From: a virus
Reading direction: 5' to 3' (one strand)
IMG/VR virus record: IMGVR_UViG_3300031521_000251
Location: 1-31,410 of that record
Length of the DNA: 31,410 nucleotides
A program made the translations under genes and the position numbers. The notes beneath the pieces are model-generated. The model had not been told where the DNA came from. It saw only the letters and a list, made by a program, of their open reading frames with translations, and ran no database searches. Below, piece after piece: positions 22,180 through 30,856 of the stretch; the first letter of the stretch is position 1, and each line of letters starts with the position of its first letter.

Positions 22180-23346
22180 ATGATTAAATTTGAGCTGTCA
22201 AGCAAAAAGCCGGTCAATGGCAAAAAATACTTCAAGGCTATATTACATGAGATATATCCAGATGATTCAGTAGTTAACGAGACTGGCACTCTATATAACG
22301 ACAATGGAATTACATATCTCGAAAAATACACAAGGATGCAATTGGATTCAATTCAAAACATGTCAATAACTGTAGAGTTTACTAATGATCAAAGAACAGA
22401 AATATACGGACATGGACTTACTGATATTGAAGACGGAATGCCAGTTTTTAGAAACGCTACAATGATTGGTAATTTTACCAATGGTTATATAGATACTGTC
22501 AATATTGATGGAGAAGATAAGCGAGTATGTATCGGAGAAGGATATCTTGATTATCAGAGATATAAGGATTTTATAGATATACTTGAAGAACGCTTATCTG
22601 AAGGAGAGCAACCAAAAGGAAGTGTAGAGTTTTCTCATAAAGAAGGAAAAGAATCAATTGGATATCTTTATGGTTGGAAAGAAAAGGGAAGAATTCCCGT
22701 CGACTATGACTATACTGGCTATGCAATTCTCGAAATTAGACCATCAGATGAAGTTGCCACAATTGTAGAAATAAATGAAAATAAAAAAAATAAGGAGGAT
22801 TATTCAATGGATGAGAAACAGATGGAACAGCTCATCGCTAATGTGAAGAGTGCTGTAGCTGAAACTAATTCTAAGAATTCCGAATATGAGGCACAGATTA
22901 ATGAGTTAAACTCTACCCTTGAAACAAAGGAGGCGGAAATTGCAGAACTTAATGCAAAGAATGTCGACGTAGAGGAGAATGTCGGTGCTAAAGATAAGGA
23001 AATCGCAGAATTAAACGCTATGGTAGAAAAAATTACGAGCGAGTTAAACGAGTGTAAGAAAGAGAATGCTGTAAATGAGTTAAACTCAGCTCTCGTTAAT
23101 TTTACAGACGATGAAAAGAAAGTCGCAGAAGTAGAAATTAATTCATTTAAAGAGGATTTTAATAGCACCTCTGTTGATGTTATTGTTACTAAAATCAACG
23201 CTGCTATTGGAGCAAAAACAAAAGAATCTCAGATTGCTGAAATTAATTCAGCAAAAGAACAAATTAAAACCGAAGATATTTTCGGTTTCGTAGACGAAGC
23301 AGATACAAATGCTGAAATAGTTGATCTTAACGGTATGTTTGAATAA
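22180..23346 (+). CDS. Prohead protease fused to scaffold
   Basis: A 388-aa fusion. Residues 1-200 form the protease part, with candidate catalytic H in EIYGHGLTDI and S in GSVEFSHKEG. Residues about 205-330 form a long coiled coil (EQLIANVKSAVAETNSKNSE, repeated EIAELNA segments), typical of internal scaffolding proteins, rich in E, K and N. In HK97-like phages the protease removes the scaffold and then itself during maturation. ATG after AGGAGG; the stop is shortly before the next ribosome binding site. Confidence 0.78.
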   Translation: MIKFELSSKKPVNGKKYFKAILHEIYPDDSVVNETGTLYNDNGITYLEKYTRMQLDSIQNMSITVEFTNDQRTEIYGHGLTDIEDGMPVFRNATMIGNFTNGYIDTVNIDGEDKRVCIGEGYLDYQRYKDFIDILEERLSEGEQPKGSVEFSHKEGKESIGYLYGWKEKGRIPVDYDYTGYAILEIRPSDEVATIVEINENKKNKEDYSMDEKQMEQLIANVKSAVAETNSKNSEYEAQINELNSTLETKEAEIAELNAKNVDVEENVGAKDKEIAELNAMVEKITSELNECKKENAVNELNSALVNFTDDEKKVAEVEINSFKEDFNSTSVDVIVTKINAAIGAKTKESQIAEINSAKEQIKTEDIFGFVDEADTNAEIVDLNGMFE

Positions 23347-23365
23347 TAAAAGGAGGATTTATATT

Positions 23366-23824
23366 ATGTTAAAATTTAGAGAAATCGGAGCATACAAAAC
23401 GGCTCAGAATATTGGATATTGCAAATGTGCAGCCGCTTTAAAAAATGGTTACGGAGTAACTGTCGATGAGAGTTCTAAAACCGCGGCTTTACCTACTTCT
23501 ACCACTACAAAGGGTGATGTATTCATTGTAATGAACAGAATTGACAAACCAGAAACTCATGAGCCAAATGATTACGTTATTGAGATTGGTGAAAATTCTA
23601 GATTGTTTAGAGTAAAATCCCTCGATGGAAGAATCATTGATATGGATACAGACGCTGTAACCACTGCTTATGCGAATTTAGCAAAGGGAGATAAGTTAAC
23701 TTTTGGAACAGATGGAAAGTTAGTTGAAACTGCCGACGTAACTGGTTATGCTACATATTTTGAAATCATCGAGAAGACCACTTTTGGCGGTAGCGGATTA
23801 GCTGTAAAAGTAATTGTTGCTTAA
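23366..23824 (+). CDS. Probable capsid decoration protein
   Basis: A 152-aa strand-rich protein (LKFREIGAYKTAQNIGY..., GDVFIVMNRID, FEIIEKTTFGGSG). It lies between the protease-scaffold and the major capsid genes, the usual place of head decoration proteins. ATG at 23366 follows AAAGGAGG at a 9-nt spacer. Function from position and composition only. Confidence 0.55.
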   Translation: MLKFREIGAYKTAQNIGYCKCAAALKNGYGVTVDESSKTAALPTSTTTKGDVFIVMNRIDKPETHEPNDYVIEIGENSRLFRVKSLDGRIIDMDTDAVTTAYANLAKGDKLTFGTDGKLVETADVTGYATYFEIIEKTTFGGSGLAVKVIVA

Positions 23825-23841
23825 TTAAAAATAATTTATTC

Positions 23842-23868
23842 AAGACACTCAAACGGGTGTCTTTTTTA
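23842..23868 (+). terminator. Intrinsic terminator before major capsid gene
   Basis: AAGACAC (23842-23848) pairs with GTGTCTT (23857-23863), followed by a T run to 23867. It sits within the structural operon, so it probably reduces rather than ends transcription, or the capsid gene has its own promoter. Confidence 0.75.
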
Positions 23869-23896
23869 TATGCAAAAAATAAGGAGGAATATTTTA

Positions 23897-24991
23897 ATGA
23901 ATACATCTTTTGAACTTAATAATGCGAGGAAAGACGACATTCAGGTTAAAGACCAGAAGAAATTAAATAGAGTTGTGGAAATTTGTTCTGCTCTTTTCCA
24001 TGGAGAAGATACTACTAAATACGGGAAGGAAGTTGATGCCGTAGTTTCGAGACTCAAAAATCTTGGCGAAAGAGCCGATATGGGGGATTTTAGAGCAAGA
24101 GCTGAAATTAACTCATACGTTAAATTTATGATTCAGCCAAAACTGCTTGAATCCATGAAAGTATTCTCTTTCTTGGGAAATTATAAAGAAATCGGATATG
24201 ATCAGCAGGCGATTGTGAAGACGTACAATTATGAAGGACTTGATGCTAGAGTACAGGCATCTGGATCTGACGTAAGTTTTGCTGGCAAGAATTGGATTGA
24301 ATATCCGATTACCACAAAAACTATCTCTAGTGGTATGGCTATTGATTATAGAGAGCTTGCAAGCGGAAACTTCGGTGGAAATATTGCAGAAGAAACATCT
24401 CAGGTTCAGATTGATATGAACAATAAGGCGGTAGCTTATGTATTAGGTATTCTTAATGATGCTGTCAAGAATAACACTAAATACGTAAAATTCTATTCAG
24501 AATATGACACCGTTCCGACTCAGGCATTAGTAGACGCAATGCTTACAAAAATGAGAAAGATGGGTAAAGTTGGCGTCGCAGGTGACTTCTCTGTACTTTC
24601 TACAATTTGTGATTGGAATGGATATAAGACAGTAGGCAGCGCAACAATTCCATTCTATACACCAGAGCAGGTTAATGAAATCGCAAAGGCGGGGTTAAAC
24701 GGTTTCTACAAGGGCGCTTCTCTTGTTGAATTGGAGAATCCATATAACTTTACAAAACCTTTAGCTGATAAAACTGCGTTCGAAACATATTACGATTCTG
24801 ATAAGTTATATTTTACTGCACAGGGAAATACATCTCCTCTGAATATCTTTAGACGTGGTGGAATTATGACTATGACTGGAAATGATGTTGAAACCGGTGT
24901 TATTAAAACGCGCTTCGATATTGAGGTTGGTGGCGATGTCGTTAAAGGTAGAGAATTCGAAATCGGAATGATGGCTAAAAAGGTTGTTTAA
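23897..24991 (+). CDS. Major capsid protein (HK97-like)
   Basis: A 364-aa protein with the layout of HK97-fold capsids: helical N-arm, then an E-loop-like stretch (YNYEGLDARVQASGSDVSFA), spine helix region (SQVQIDMNNKAVAYVLGIL), and a P/A-domain end (FRRGGIMTMTGNDVETGV... EIGMMAKKVV). It assembles the shell. Start: ATG at 23897, 8 nt after AAGGAGGA; the frame is open earlier but without a ribosome binding site. It is flanked by terminator hairpins on both sides. Confidence 0.85.
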   Translation: MNTSFELNNARKDDIQVKDQKKLNRVVEICSALFHGEDTTKYGKEVDAVVSRLKNLGERADMGDFRARAEINSYVKFMIQPKLLESMKVFSFLGNYKEIGYDQQAIVKTYNYEGLDARVQASGSDVSFAGKNWIEYPITTKTISSGMAIDYRELASGNFGGNIAEETSQVQIDMNNKAVAYVLGILNDAVKNNTKYVKFYSEYDTVPTQALVDAMLTKMRKMGKVGVAGDFSVLSTICDWNGYKTVGSATIPFYTPEQVNEIAKAGLNGFYKGASLVELENPYNFTKPLADKTAFETYYDSDKLYFTAQGNTSPLNIFRRGGIMTMTGNDVETGVIKTRFDIEVGGDVVKGREFEIGMMAKKVV

Positions 24992-25001
24992 TTAAGTAAA
25001 C

Positions 25002-25029
25002 AAGGAGGGGCATTACGCCTCTCCTTTTC
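25002..25029 (+). terminator. Terminator hairpin after major capsid gene
   Basis: AAGGAG (25002-25007) with CTCCTT (25021-25026) plus GGGC/GCCT pairs encloses ATTAC, followed by TTTTCT. A stable stem with a short T tract; partial termination likely. Confidence 0.65.
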
Positions 25030-25063
25030 TAAAATATTTATATTTAAAAGGAGAGGATTTTTA

Positions 25064-25546
25064 ATGGCTCAAGTAAAATTAACAGATAGAGTAAGTATTG
25101 ATAATTTAAGAAGTTGGGATTTAGGATTTAGGGCAACCGAAACCGAAAAAGATATAACAATTCCGGCAAATGTAAAGGGGTATAAGCAGTTAACCGTTGC
25201 AGAAATTGATGGGCAAGTTAAAATGGGAAACTTATTTTTCGTTGGAAAAGATGGATTTGGTAATAATGCAGACATTAAAATAAACGATGGAAATATTATT
25301 AAATTTGTATTTGGAGATGGCGACGAAGAAGAAAAGCCATCTACTACCTTGCTTACATTAGACGCGTTAAAAGAAGCTTTAGCGGTTACTCCAAAAACTA
25401 AATTTGAAGAAGCAGTCTCTAAACTTGTAGCGACTGAAGCTGAAAAGAAAACAGTAATTGAATTAGCTAAAGAGGCTGGTATCGAAAATGTAGAAGGTTA
25501 TAAAAAGACATATATCGAAAAAATTTCTGGTTATAAGTTTGAATAA
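25064..25546 (+). CDS. Hypothetical head protein after capsid
   Basis: A 160-aa protein of two parts: a strand-rich N-terminal half (DRVSIDNLRSWDLGFRATE...) and an acidic, helical C-terminal half (GDGDEEEKPS linker, then LTLDALKEALAV and EAGIENVEGYKKTYIEK) resembling a small SAP/Rho-N-like helix-extended-loop-helix. Position just after the major capsid suggests a head fibre or connector. Function not known. Confidence 0.55.
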   Translation: MAQVKLTDRVSIDNLRSWDLGFRATETEKDITIPANVKGYKQLTVAEIDGQVKMGNLFFVGKDGFGNNADIKINDGNIIKFVFGDGDEEEKPSTTLLTLDALKEALAVTPKTKFEEAVSKLVATEAEKKTVIELAKEAGIENVEGYKKTYIEKISGYKFE

Positions 25547-25564
25547 TAGAAAGGGGTGATTGTA

Positions 25565-25957
25565 ATGGTAAACACGACCTATGCAGAAATATTGTCTTCT
25601 TTTCATTCATTACCCCAATCAAAATATGCCCTACCTGATGGATTAGAGAAGCAATGGTTTTTTGACGCATTAGGTGAATATGAATTAGAACTGGATGAAC
25701 TTGCATATGATGAAATTTCAGATCAATTTTTGATAAAACTCAAACAATATCAAGTAAAAACCATTGCTTTAATTATGTATACCTATTATCTGACCAGAGA
25801 ATTAAGCAGGGCTGAGAAATTATCTGGAATTAATGGTAAAGATATATCCATTACGGGCGGAGATGAATCTAAAAGGATTACTAAAGCGGATTTAGAGTTG
25901 CAAATGTCAAAAGCAAAACACCTTATAGATAAGCAAATGAAACGTTGCTATGGTTAG
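25565..25957 (+). CDS. Probable head-tail connector (adaptor)
   Basis: A 130-aa, mostly helical protein (TTYAEILSSFHSLP, FFDALGEYELELDEL, ALIMYTYYLTRELSRAEK). Size, helix content and position two genes after the capsid match connector proteins that bind under the portal. ATG at 25565 behind AAAGGGGTGAT. Confidence 0.55.
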   Translation: MVNTTYAEILSSFHSLPQSKYALPDGLEKQWFFDALGEYELELDELAYDEISDQFLIKLKQYQVKTIALIMYTYYLTRELSRAEKLSGINGKDISITGGDESKRITKADLELQMSKAKHLIDKQMKRCYG

Positions 25958-25967
25958 GGGGTGCAAT

Positions 25968-26990
25968 ATGCAAGAATGGATGTTAATGGGTGTAAAGCCT
26001 GTGTATAACAGCGGATTTGAAAAGGATGAATTTACATCATATGCTCAAGACTCTTTTCAGGAAATATTAGACACTTCTCCTATTGTAGATACCATAATGC
26101 TTTACAGTTCAGATTTAACAAATGAAAAAGAAATACAATGTGTTATTCAGGATAAATTAACTGATTCGCAAACTAAATCAGATCAGAGATCGGTTTTGTC
26201 TTCGATTGGCACATACTTGTCTAATTCGTATATTAAATACAATGATTTGTTTTGGCTGATGATTAGTGTCCCAGATAACAACAAAATATATGAAAAGGTA
26301 ATTGTTCAGTCGTGTGACTGGAAGTTAAAGTGGCAAAACGCTTCCGGTGATGTCATAGAGCGTTGGTGCATTACAAGTAGGCAAACAAGTGTTGGAATAG
26401 ATGAAAATAAAGTTATCCAGATCGGAGCAAAACAGCTAAAAATATGGATTCCTTATGATTCAGAAACAATTAAAATACGAGAAGGAAAAAGATTCTTCAT
26501 AGACAACGATATTGAAGAACCAACTGCATATGTTGTGACGCTAGAAAATACAACTGAATATGTAAAAAATGGTCGCGGTTATTTAGAATTTATTGTCAAA
26601 GAGACTCAAACAAATTCAGAAAAGGATCGCCCAGATCTCATGTTATGTGACTACATCACTCCCACTCCTACGCCAGATCCTACGCCCACAACAAAGCCAT
26701 ATGTAGCCACTATCTCGTATTCAAAAGCTTCCGTTCCGGTTGGGTCATACAGCAAATTTAAACCTGTATTTAAAGACACTAACGGAAACATTATAACTAC
26801 TCTTACGCCGAAGTGGACTATTACTTCAGATTTTAACAACAAGCTTACTACAACCGAGGCTGTGGATTATATCAAAATCGAGGTAAACGACAAATCTCTA
26901 ATTAAGAGCACATTCCTGTTGAAACTGGAAGCAACTGATGGATCTGCTGAACCTAATGAAATATCAATTTTAATTACGTCACTATTCTAG
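25968..26990 (+). CDS. Head-closure-like protein with Ig-like C-terminal domain
   Basis: A 340-aa protein. The N-terminal 220 residues hold an unidentified, strand-rich domain (WMLMGVKPVYNSGFE, IMLYSSDLTNEKEIQ). At about 231-243 a proline/threonine linker (PTPTPDPTPTTKP) leads into a roughly 95-residue Ig-like domain (ATISYSKASVPVGSYSKFKP..., WTITSDF). Its place between a connector and tail-completion gene suggests a head-tail joining role with an exposed, perhaps wall-binding, decoration. ATG at 25968, right after AGGGGGTG. Confidence 0.6.
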   Translation: MQEWMLMGVKPVYNSGFEKDEFTSYAQDSFQEILDTSPIVDTIMLYSSDLTNEKEIQCVIQDKLTDSQTKSDQRSVLSSIGTYLSNSYIKYNDLFWLMISVPDNNKIYEKVIVQSCDWKLKWQNASGDVIERWCITSRQTSVGIDENKVIQIGAKQLKIWIPYDSETIKIREGKRFFIDNDIEEPTAYVVTLENTTEYVKNGRGYLEFIVKETQTNSEKDRPDLMLCDYITPTPTPDPTPTTKPYVATISYSKASVPVGSYSKFKPVFKDTNGNIITTLTPKWTITSDFNNKLTTTEAVDYIKIEVNDKSLIKSTFLLKLEATDGSAEPNEISILITSLF

Positions 26991-27001
26991 GAGGGAGATA
27001 A

Positions 27002-27595
27002 ATGTCAGCATTATATTATGCTCCAAAGTATAAAAACAACATAATCAATCTCCTTTTAGAGAATGAAATGTTTAGAGAATTACTAAACCCATCTGCACCA
27101 GTGTATGAAGATCTAACTGTTTTTGATGTATTAATTGGAGGTTCATGGATTATTGATGGAGTAAAATACGAAGAACAGGGTTATGTGTTTGATTACATAT
27201 TCGTAGACGATACTACAACAGACGAAAAGACTTTTGTATTGGTCGAAGCGTTTAATGGTAAAGTTGTGAATAATATGTTCATTGATTTTGACCTTTATAT
27301 TTATATCTGTTCAAATAAAAAGCTCGTAAGACTATCTTCTATTACAACACCATCAGTTGAAGAATTAACTCAGTCCGGGTATTATGCCACTACTATAGCT
27401 AATAGAGTGGATACTTTATGCGACTGCGTTGACAGAATCATAAATGGTAACTCTAATATATGTGGAATCGGGAATGTTGAACCGTATCCGAGTAACTTTG
27501 TTGTACCATATGTACCAAATAATAAATTTTATGGTAAATGTTTGAGGTATCACATAACCAATTACAACGACGGTGGTGATGCATGTGAAAATTGA
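27002..27595 (+). CDS. Probable tail-completion protein
   Basis: A 197-aa protein with mixed strands (MSALYYAPKYKNNIINLLLE, EDLTVFDVLIGGSWIIDG, DFDLYIYICSNKKLV). Its place between a head-closure protein and the tail tube gene matches tail-completion/terminator proteins of siphoviruses. No certain family motif. ATG after AGGAGGGAG. Confidence 0.5.
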   Translation: MSALYYAPKYKNNIINLLLENEMFRELLNPSAPVYEDLTVFDVLIGGSWIIDGVKYEEQGYVFDYIFVDDTTTDEKTFVLVEAFNGKVVNNMFIDFDLYIYICSNKKLVRLSSITTPSVEELTQSGYYATTIANRVDTLCDCVDRIINGNSNICGIGNVEPYPSNFVVPYVPNNKFYGKCLRYHITNYNDGGDACEN

Positions 27596-28358
27596 TAAAC
27601 GGCTGATATATGCCAATTTAATTTTTAACAAAGAGATAAAATACAACGAGAATATTGTTTTACACCCTATAAAGATGTCAAAGATTATGGATTTTCAGCA
27701 GTTTCAAGTTTCAATTACTCTTTACAAAGACTCTTTGTTTCAAGAAAAAGACGTGTTAAAAATGACGTATCTTGATTTTTTGAAATTTACGTTTAGGAAT
27801 AAAGAGTTTGCTGAAAAATATGGTATGCCCATATTGCAAGTTTATTTTGATTTTGCAATGGGACTTTTGAGAATGGCTTGTGGAGAAGACGCTAAAATCG
27901 AATTCAAACCAAAATCTCTTGATTTTACAATTAATGGAGAAGAAATAACTCCTGAAATATTTGATGACATAAGGAGAATTATTATTCTTCAAAATGATAT
28001 TGATTTTGATATTGATGAGTTTATTAATAAAGATACTCTCGAAGCATTAGAAAAAGCCAAAGAATTTGAGGCAAAAAAGAGAAAAGAAAAAGCCGAAATT
28101 GAAGACTATATCGACTCTTTGATTGTTGGCTTAAAGGTTACAGAGGAATATATTGAAAACATGACCATACGAAAGTTCTGGAGATATATAAAAAGAATAA
28201 ACGTATACGATAGTTATAAAATTCTTAAAACTGCCGAATACGGAGGAATGGTCACGCTAAAAGAACCAGTCAAGGATTGGATGACATCGATTGATGTAGC
28301 TGATAAGTATCAAAACTTAAAAGCTGATGAAGGAGAATTAAGGAGCAAAATCGGTTAA
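27585..28358 (+). CDS. Hypothetical tail-region protein
   Basis: A 257-aa helical protein. The first half has FLKFTFRNKEFAEKYG and YFDFAMGLLRMACGEDAKIE; a strand pair (KPKSLDFTINGEEITPEIF) precedes IRRIIILQNDIDFDIDEFI. A long charged helix (LEKAKEFEAKKRKEKAEIED) follows. Similar patterns occur in tail-assembly-chaperone-like proteins, but here it lies before the tail tube gene. GTG at 27585 after GGTGGTGAT, overlapping the preceding gene by 11 nt. Confidence 0.5.
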   Translation: MKIDKRLIYANLIFNKEIKYNENIVLHPIKMSKIMDFQQFQVSITLYKDSLFQEKDVLKMTYLDFLKFTFRNKEFAEKYGMPILQVYFDFAMGLLRMACGEDAKIEFKPKSLDFTINGEEITPEIFDDIRRIIILQNDIDFDIDEFINKDTLEALEKAKEFEAKKRKEKAEIEDYIDSLIVGLKVTEEYIENMTIRKFWRYIKRINVYDSYKILKTAEYGGMVTLKEPVKDWMTSIDVADKYQNLKADEGELRSKIG

Positions 28359-28415
28359 TGATTATGCTTCTTTTTTTATTACAAAAAAATAAGACTATGA
28401 AAGTGAGGAAATAAA

Positions 28416-29402
28416 ATGGCTAAAGATTTTTTAGTATCAACAGCTGACGTTGCCTTTAAACATAATGGCATTCTGGCGTTCACAGGAACCACTTCTATTA
28501 ACACCAGTCTCTCTGTTTCCATGGAAGACCAGGAAGTTACGGGAGGTAAAGGTGGAAAAACATTATACAAATTCAAATACGGAAGAAAACTTTCTGCTTC
28601 AATTGAAATGGCTGAATGGAATCTGGCTTATATTGCTGCAAATGTAGGTTCTACAATCACAGAAAGCCTTAAAGACGTATACAAAGTTGCTGAATGCGTA
28701 ACGCTTACAAATGGCGTAGGTACTCTTGCAAAAACTCCAATTGGAAATGTATTTGTTGAGAAGAGTGATGGAACTATTGCAGAAGTAACTCCTACTGGTT
28801 CTACAGTCACAGTTGGATCGGCTACCGCCAAGGTAAAAGCTACATACAAATTTAACACAACCGTAAAACGAGTTACCATTGATGCGGACTCCACTCCTTT
28901 AATAGGAGAACTTATTTTAAGCGCAGACAAACATAACAACTCATCTGGTAAGGTTGCTGAAGTTCAGATTGTTGTCCCGTCATTTCGGCTTAATGGTACC
29001 TTTGACATTTCCATGGAAGCGAGTGGCGTTTCTACTACTAAGATGGACGGTGACGCACTTGCTGTTGATGGCGATACCTGCGCCGACGGATCTGTATATG
29101 CCTACATTTCAGAGATTCCATCTACTGAGTCAAATGTAGCTGTTGCTGATATTGCCGCAACTCCCGCAGTAGTTTCTTTGGTTGTTGGTGGAACTCAGGC
29201 AATTACAATTATTGGAATTAAAGGTGGAATGTATAGCAATGTGAGTATTGATCCTGCTGATTGCACAATTACTTCTGATACGCCAGCTACAGCCACTGTA
29301 TCAGGTGGTGTAATTACCGCTGTTGCAGCCGGCACTACATATGTGAATATTACATACGGAACTATTAAAGATGTAATTAAGGTTACAGTAACCACTTCCT
29401 AA
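28416..29402 (+). CDS. Major tail (tube) protein with BIG2 domain
   Basis: A 328-aa protein. The N-terminal 245 residues show the strand-rich pattern of siphovirus tube proteins (KHNGILAFTGTTSINTSLSV, LYKFKYGRKLSASIEMAEWN). From about 248 an Ig-like group 2 (BIG2) domain follows (ATPAVVSLVVGGTQAITI, ISVD-type DPADCTITSDTPATATVSGG, and VITAVAAGTTYVNITYG). Such domains decorate the tail surface and may bind host sugars. ATG after GTGAGG. Confidence 0.8.
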   Translation: MAKDFLVSTADVAFKHNGILAFTGTTSINTSLSVSMEDQEVTGGKGGKTLYKFKYGRKLSASIEMAEWNLAYIAANVGSTITESLKDVYKVAECVTLTNGVGTLAKTPIGNVFVEKSDGTIAEVTPTGSTVTVGSATAKVKATYKFNTTVKRVTIDADSTPLIGELILSADKHNNSSGKVAEVQIVVPSFRLNGTFDISMEASGVSTTKMDGDALAVDGDTCADGSVYAYISEIPSTESNVAVADIAATPAVVSLVVGGTQAITIIGIKGGMYSNVSIDPADCTITSDTPATATVSGGVITAVAAGTTYVNITYGTIKDVIKVTVTTS

Positions 29403-29413
29403 ATTAAATTAAT

Positions 29414-29435
29414 GGAGAGGATTATTTTCCTCTCC
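29414..29435 (+). other. 8-bp hairpin after tail gene
   Basis: GGAGAGGA (29414-29421) pairs perfectly with TCCTCTCC (29428-29435) around a 6-nt loop. No T tract follows, so a stabilising or processing hairpin is as likely as a terminator. Confidence 0.5.
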
Positions 29436-29459
29436 AAAATATCCAATTAAGGAGGGATT

Positions 29460-29657
29460 ATGGCTATAAATAAAGAAGTTTTTAAAACAGAAAAGTGCAA
29501 GGTTTTACTTTATGACAGAAATCTAAAAACATTAGATATCGACTTTAACAGATTCGGAATAAGAATAGATAACGTCGATGACTGTGGTCTTGATTATGTG
29601 TCAGTTAAATATAAGGGTGAAATTGGATCTCCTTATTTTACATACAAATTGACATAG
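29460..29657 (+). CDS. Hypothetical 65-aa protein
   Basis: A small strand-rich protein (KTEKCKVLLYDRNLKTLDID, DYVSVKYKGEIGSPYF). Strong AAGGAGG directly before ATG. It follows the tail tube gene. Family not recognised; an unknown tail-assembly accessory is possible. Confidence 0.6.
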   Translation: MAINKEVFKTEKCKVLLYDRNLKTLDIDFNRFGIRIDNVDDCGLDYVSVKYKGEIGSPYFTYKLT

Positions 29658-29670
29658 AAAGTGTGTTTAA

Positions 29671-29850
29671 ATGTGTAAAAACGGATATCAGCAAATGTCT
29701 GTAAATTCTAAAAAGGTGATGATATTTTGTCATTTGAAAGACACGGAAAGTAATGAACTTTTAAAATTGTGTAGTTGCCAAAGGTATTGTAATAATGAAG
29801 ACAAATACATACCATATAAGCAAGTTGAAAATTGTAAATATTATGAGTGA
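29671..29850 (+). CDS. Small cysteine-rich protein
   Basis: A 59-aa protein with six cysteines (MCKNGYQQ, VMIFCH, KLCSCQRYCNN, ENCKYYE), the kind of small zinc-binding protein often found in Firmicute phage genomes. ATG at 29671 has only a weak ribosome binding site; a shorter form from GTG/ATG near 29716-29719 is possible. It is followed by a long terminator. Confidence 0.5.
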   Translation: MCKNGYQQMSVNSKKVMIFCHLKDTESNELLKLCSCQRYCNNEDKYIPYKQVENCKYYE

Positions 29851-29872
29851 AAATAGATTAGTGTATTAATAC

Positions 29873-29932
29873 TAGGCAGGTTATATATGCTAATCTATTT
29901 TAGATTATTATATATAGCTTGCCTATTTTTTT
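29873..29932 (+). terminator. Long strong terminator
   Basis: TAGGCA (29873-29878) pairs with TGCCTA (29920-29925). TATATAT-type inner pairs and AATCT/AGATT complete a long stem, followed by seven T (29926-29932). Clear rho-independent terminator ending the head/tail-tube block. Confidence 0.85.
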
Positions 29933-29941
29933 ACACTTGTG

Positions 29942-29951
29942 AGGTGATAAC
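29942..29951 (+). promoter_or_regulatory. Orphaned ribosome binding site at IS junction
   Basis: GAGGTGAT (29941-29948) looks like a ribosome binding site of the next rightward late gene. The insertion sequence begins at 29952, so the site has been cut off from that gene. The final eight bases (GTGATAAC, 29944-29951) are the expected target duplication; the first two bases past the other end of the element (31409-31410) are GT, consistent with this. Confidence 0.5.
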
Positions 29952-30051
29952 GTAAGCGATGAATAACCTGCCGTATTATACAACGATCCCTTTGCATCCA
30001 AGATCCTAAATCGGCAGTGGTTCATGCTTTTCTGCTGTTATATTTTCAACA

Positions 30052-30207
30052 TCAATTAGACCTGTGCAATGTTCCATCATAAAATCGCTCCATGCGGGCA
30101 TCCTTTTCCGCCATGTGGGCATTCTGTGCCTGGATATAAGCCTGTTGCTGTTCCACAACTGTCTGCAACAGTTTCATCTGCTGTTCAAACGTACTTTTTT
30201 CATCCAT
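30052..30207 (-). pseudogene. tnpC remnant (N-terminal 51 codons)
   Basis: Leftward ORF of 51 aa, MDEKSTFEQQMKLLQTVV..., with a leucine-zipper/coiled-coil helix (QQQAYIQAQNAHMAEKDARM) like the start of IS66 TnpC transposases. It stops shortly after (GTLHRSN) and no zinc-finger, catalytic DDE or C-terminal parts follow before the left end. The rest has been lost by an internal deletion. Confidence 0.7.
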
Positions 30208-30499
30208 GATGCACCATGCCTCCCCGGTTTTTATTCTTCTTACATTATAAACAATTATGAGGATATGGGCAAATGTGCAGTCAGATACGCACCGTCATTT
30301 TGACGAAAAGAAGAATGGTGGGAAACCTTGAAAAAAGGCTGTTCTACAGCATTTTTAAGAGACTTATGCACATTCATTTCTGGTATATCGGTGTCATGCA
30401 CGGATAACTTTAAATGCAGATCGGAGTGTGTGGATAACCGGAGAAAAACGGGAGTTTAACCGGATATCATTTTTTTCATTTTCTCCATTATGCACAAAA
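30208..30499. other. IS-internal spacer between tnpB and tnpC remnant
   Basis: 292 bases without a supported gene. The leftward strand contains GTGCATAAGTCTC-type and GTGTGTGGATAACC segments, but I see no convincing promoter, hairpin or frame. In intact IS66 elements tnpC generally starts closer to tnpB. Confidence 0.4.
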
Positions 30500-30856
30500 T
30501 CAGAAGTCTTTTTTCTGGGTAATGGGCCTGATTGCTCTCGGCTGTTCAATTGACAGTCCTTCCATCAGCCACCGGAATTCCTGTCTTGTAAGTGGGTGCA
30601 CTTCAGAAGCATCTTTTGGCCATTGAAACCGGCCATTATCAAGTCTTTTCAGATATAAGACAAACCCATCCTTATCAAAATGTAAGGCTTTCATTGTATT
30701 TTTCTTTCGCCCGCAGAAAAGAAAAAGTGCATTTGCATAAGGATCCATTTCATAGGTATCCCGGATAATTGCCATAAGGCCATCAATGCTGCGTCTCATA
30801 TCAGTACGTCCGGTAATAATAAAAATCTTGGCAACTCCGGATAATTCGCCTAGCAT
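30500..30856 (-). CDS. tnpB: IS66 accessory protein TnpB
   Basis: A 118-aa protein of usual length with family landmarks: VAKIFIITGRTDMRRSIDGL, DPYANALFLFCGRKKNTMK, and the FVLYLKRLDNGRFQWP block. TnpB is required with TnpA and TnpC for IS66 transposition; its mode of action is unclear. It overlaps the end of tnpA by 7 nt, so translation is coupled. Confidence 0.92.
   Translation of the reverse strand: MLGELSGVAKIFIITGRTDMRRSIDGLMAIIRDTYEMDPYANALFLFCGRKKNTMKALHFDKDGFVLYLKRLDNGRFQWPKDASEVHPLTRQEFRWLMEGLSIEQPRAIRPITQKKDF

Noticed and set aside
27585-28358. Programmed frameshift of a tail assembly chaperone
   Set aside because: The 257-aa gene has its own GTG and ribosome binding site and lies before the tail tube gene; no slippery heptamer was found at the end of the preceding gene.
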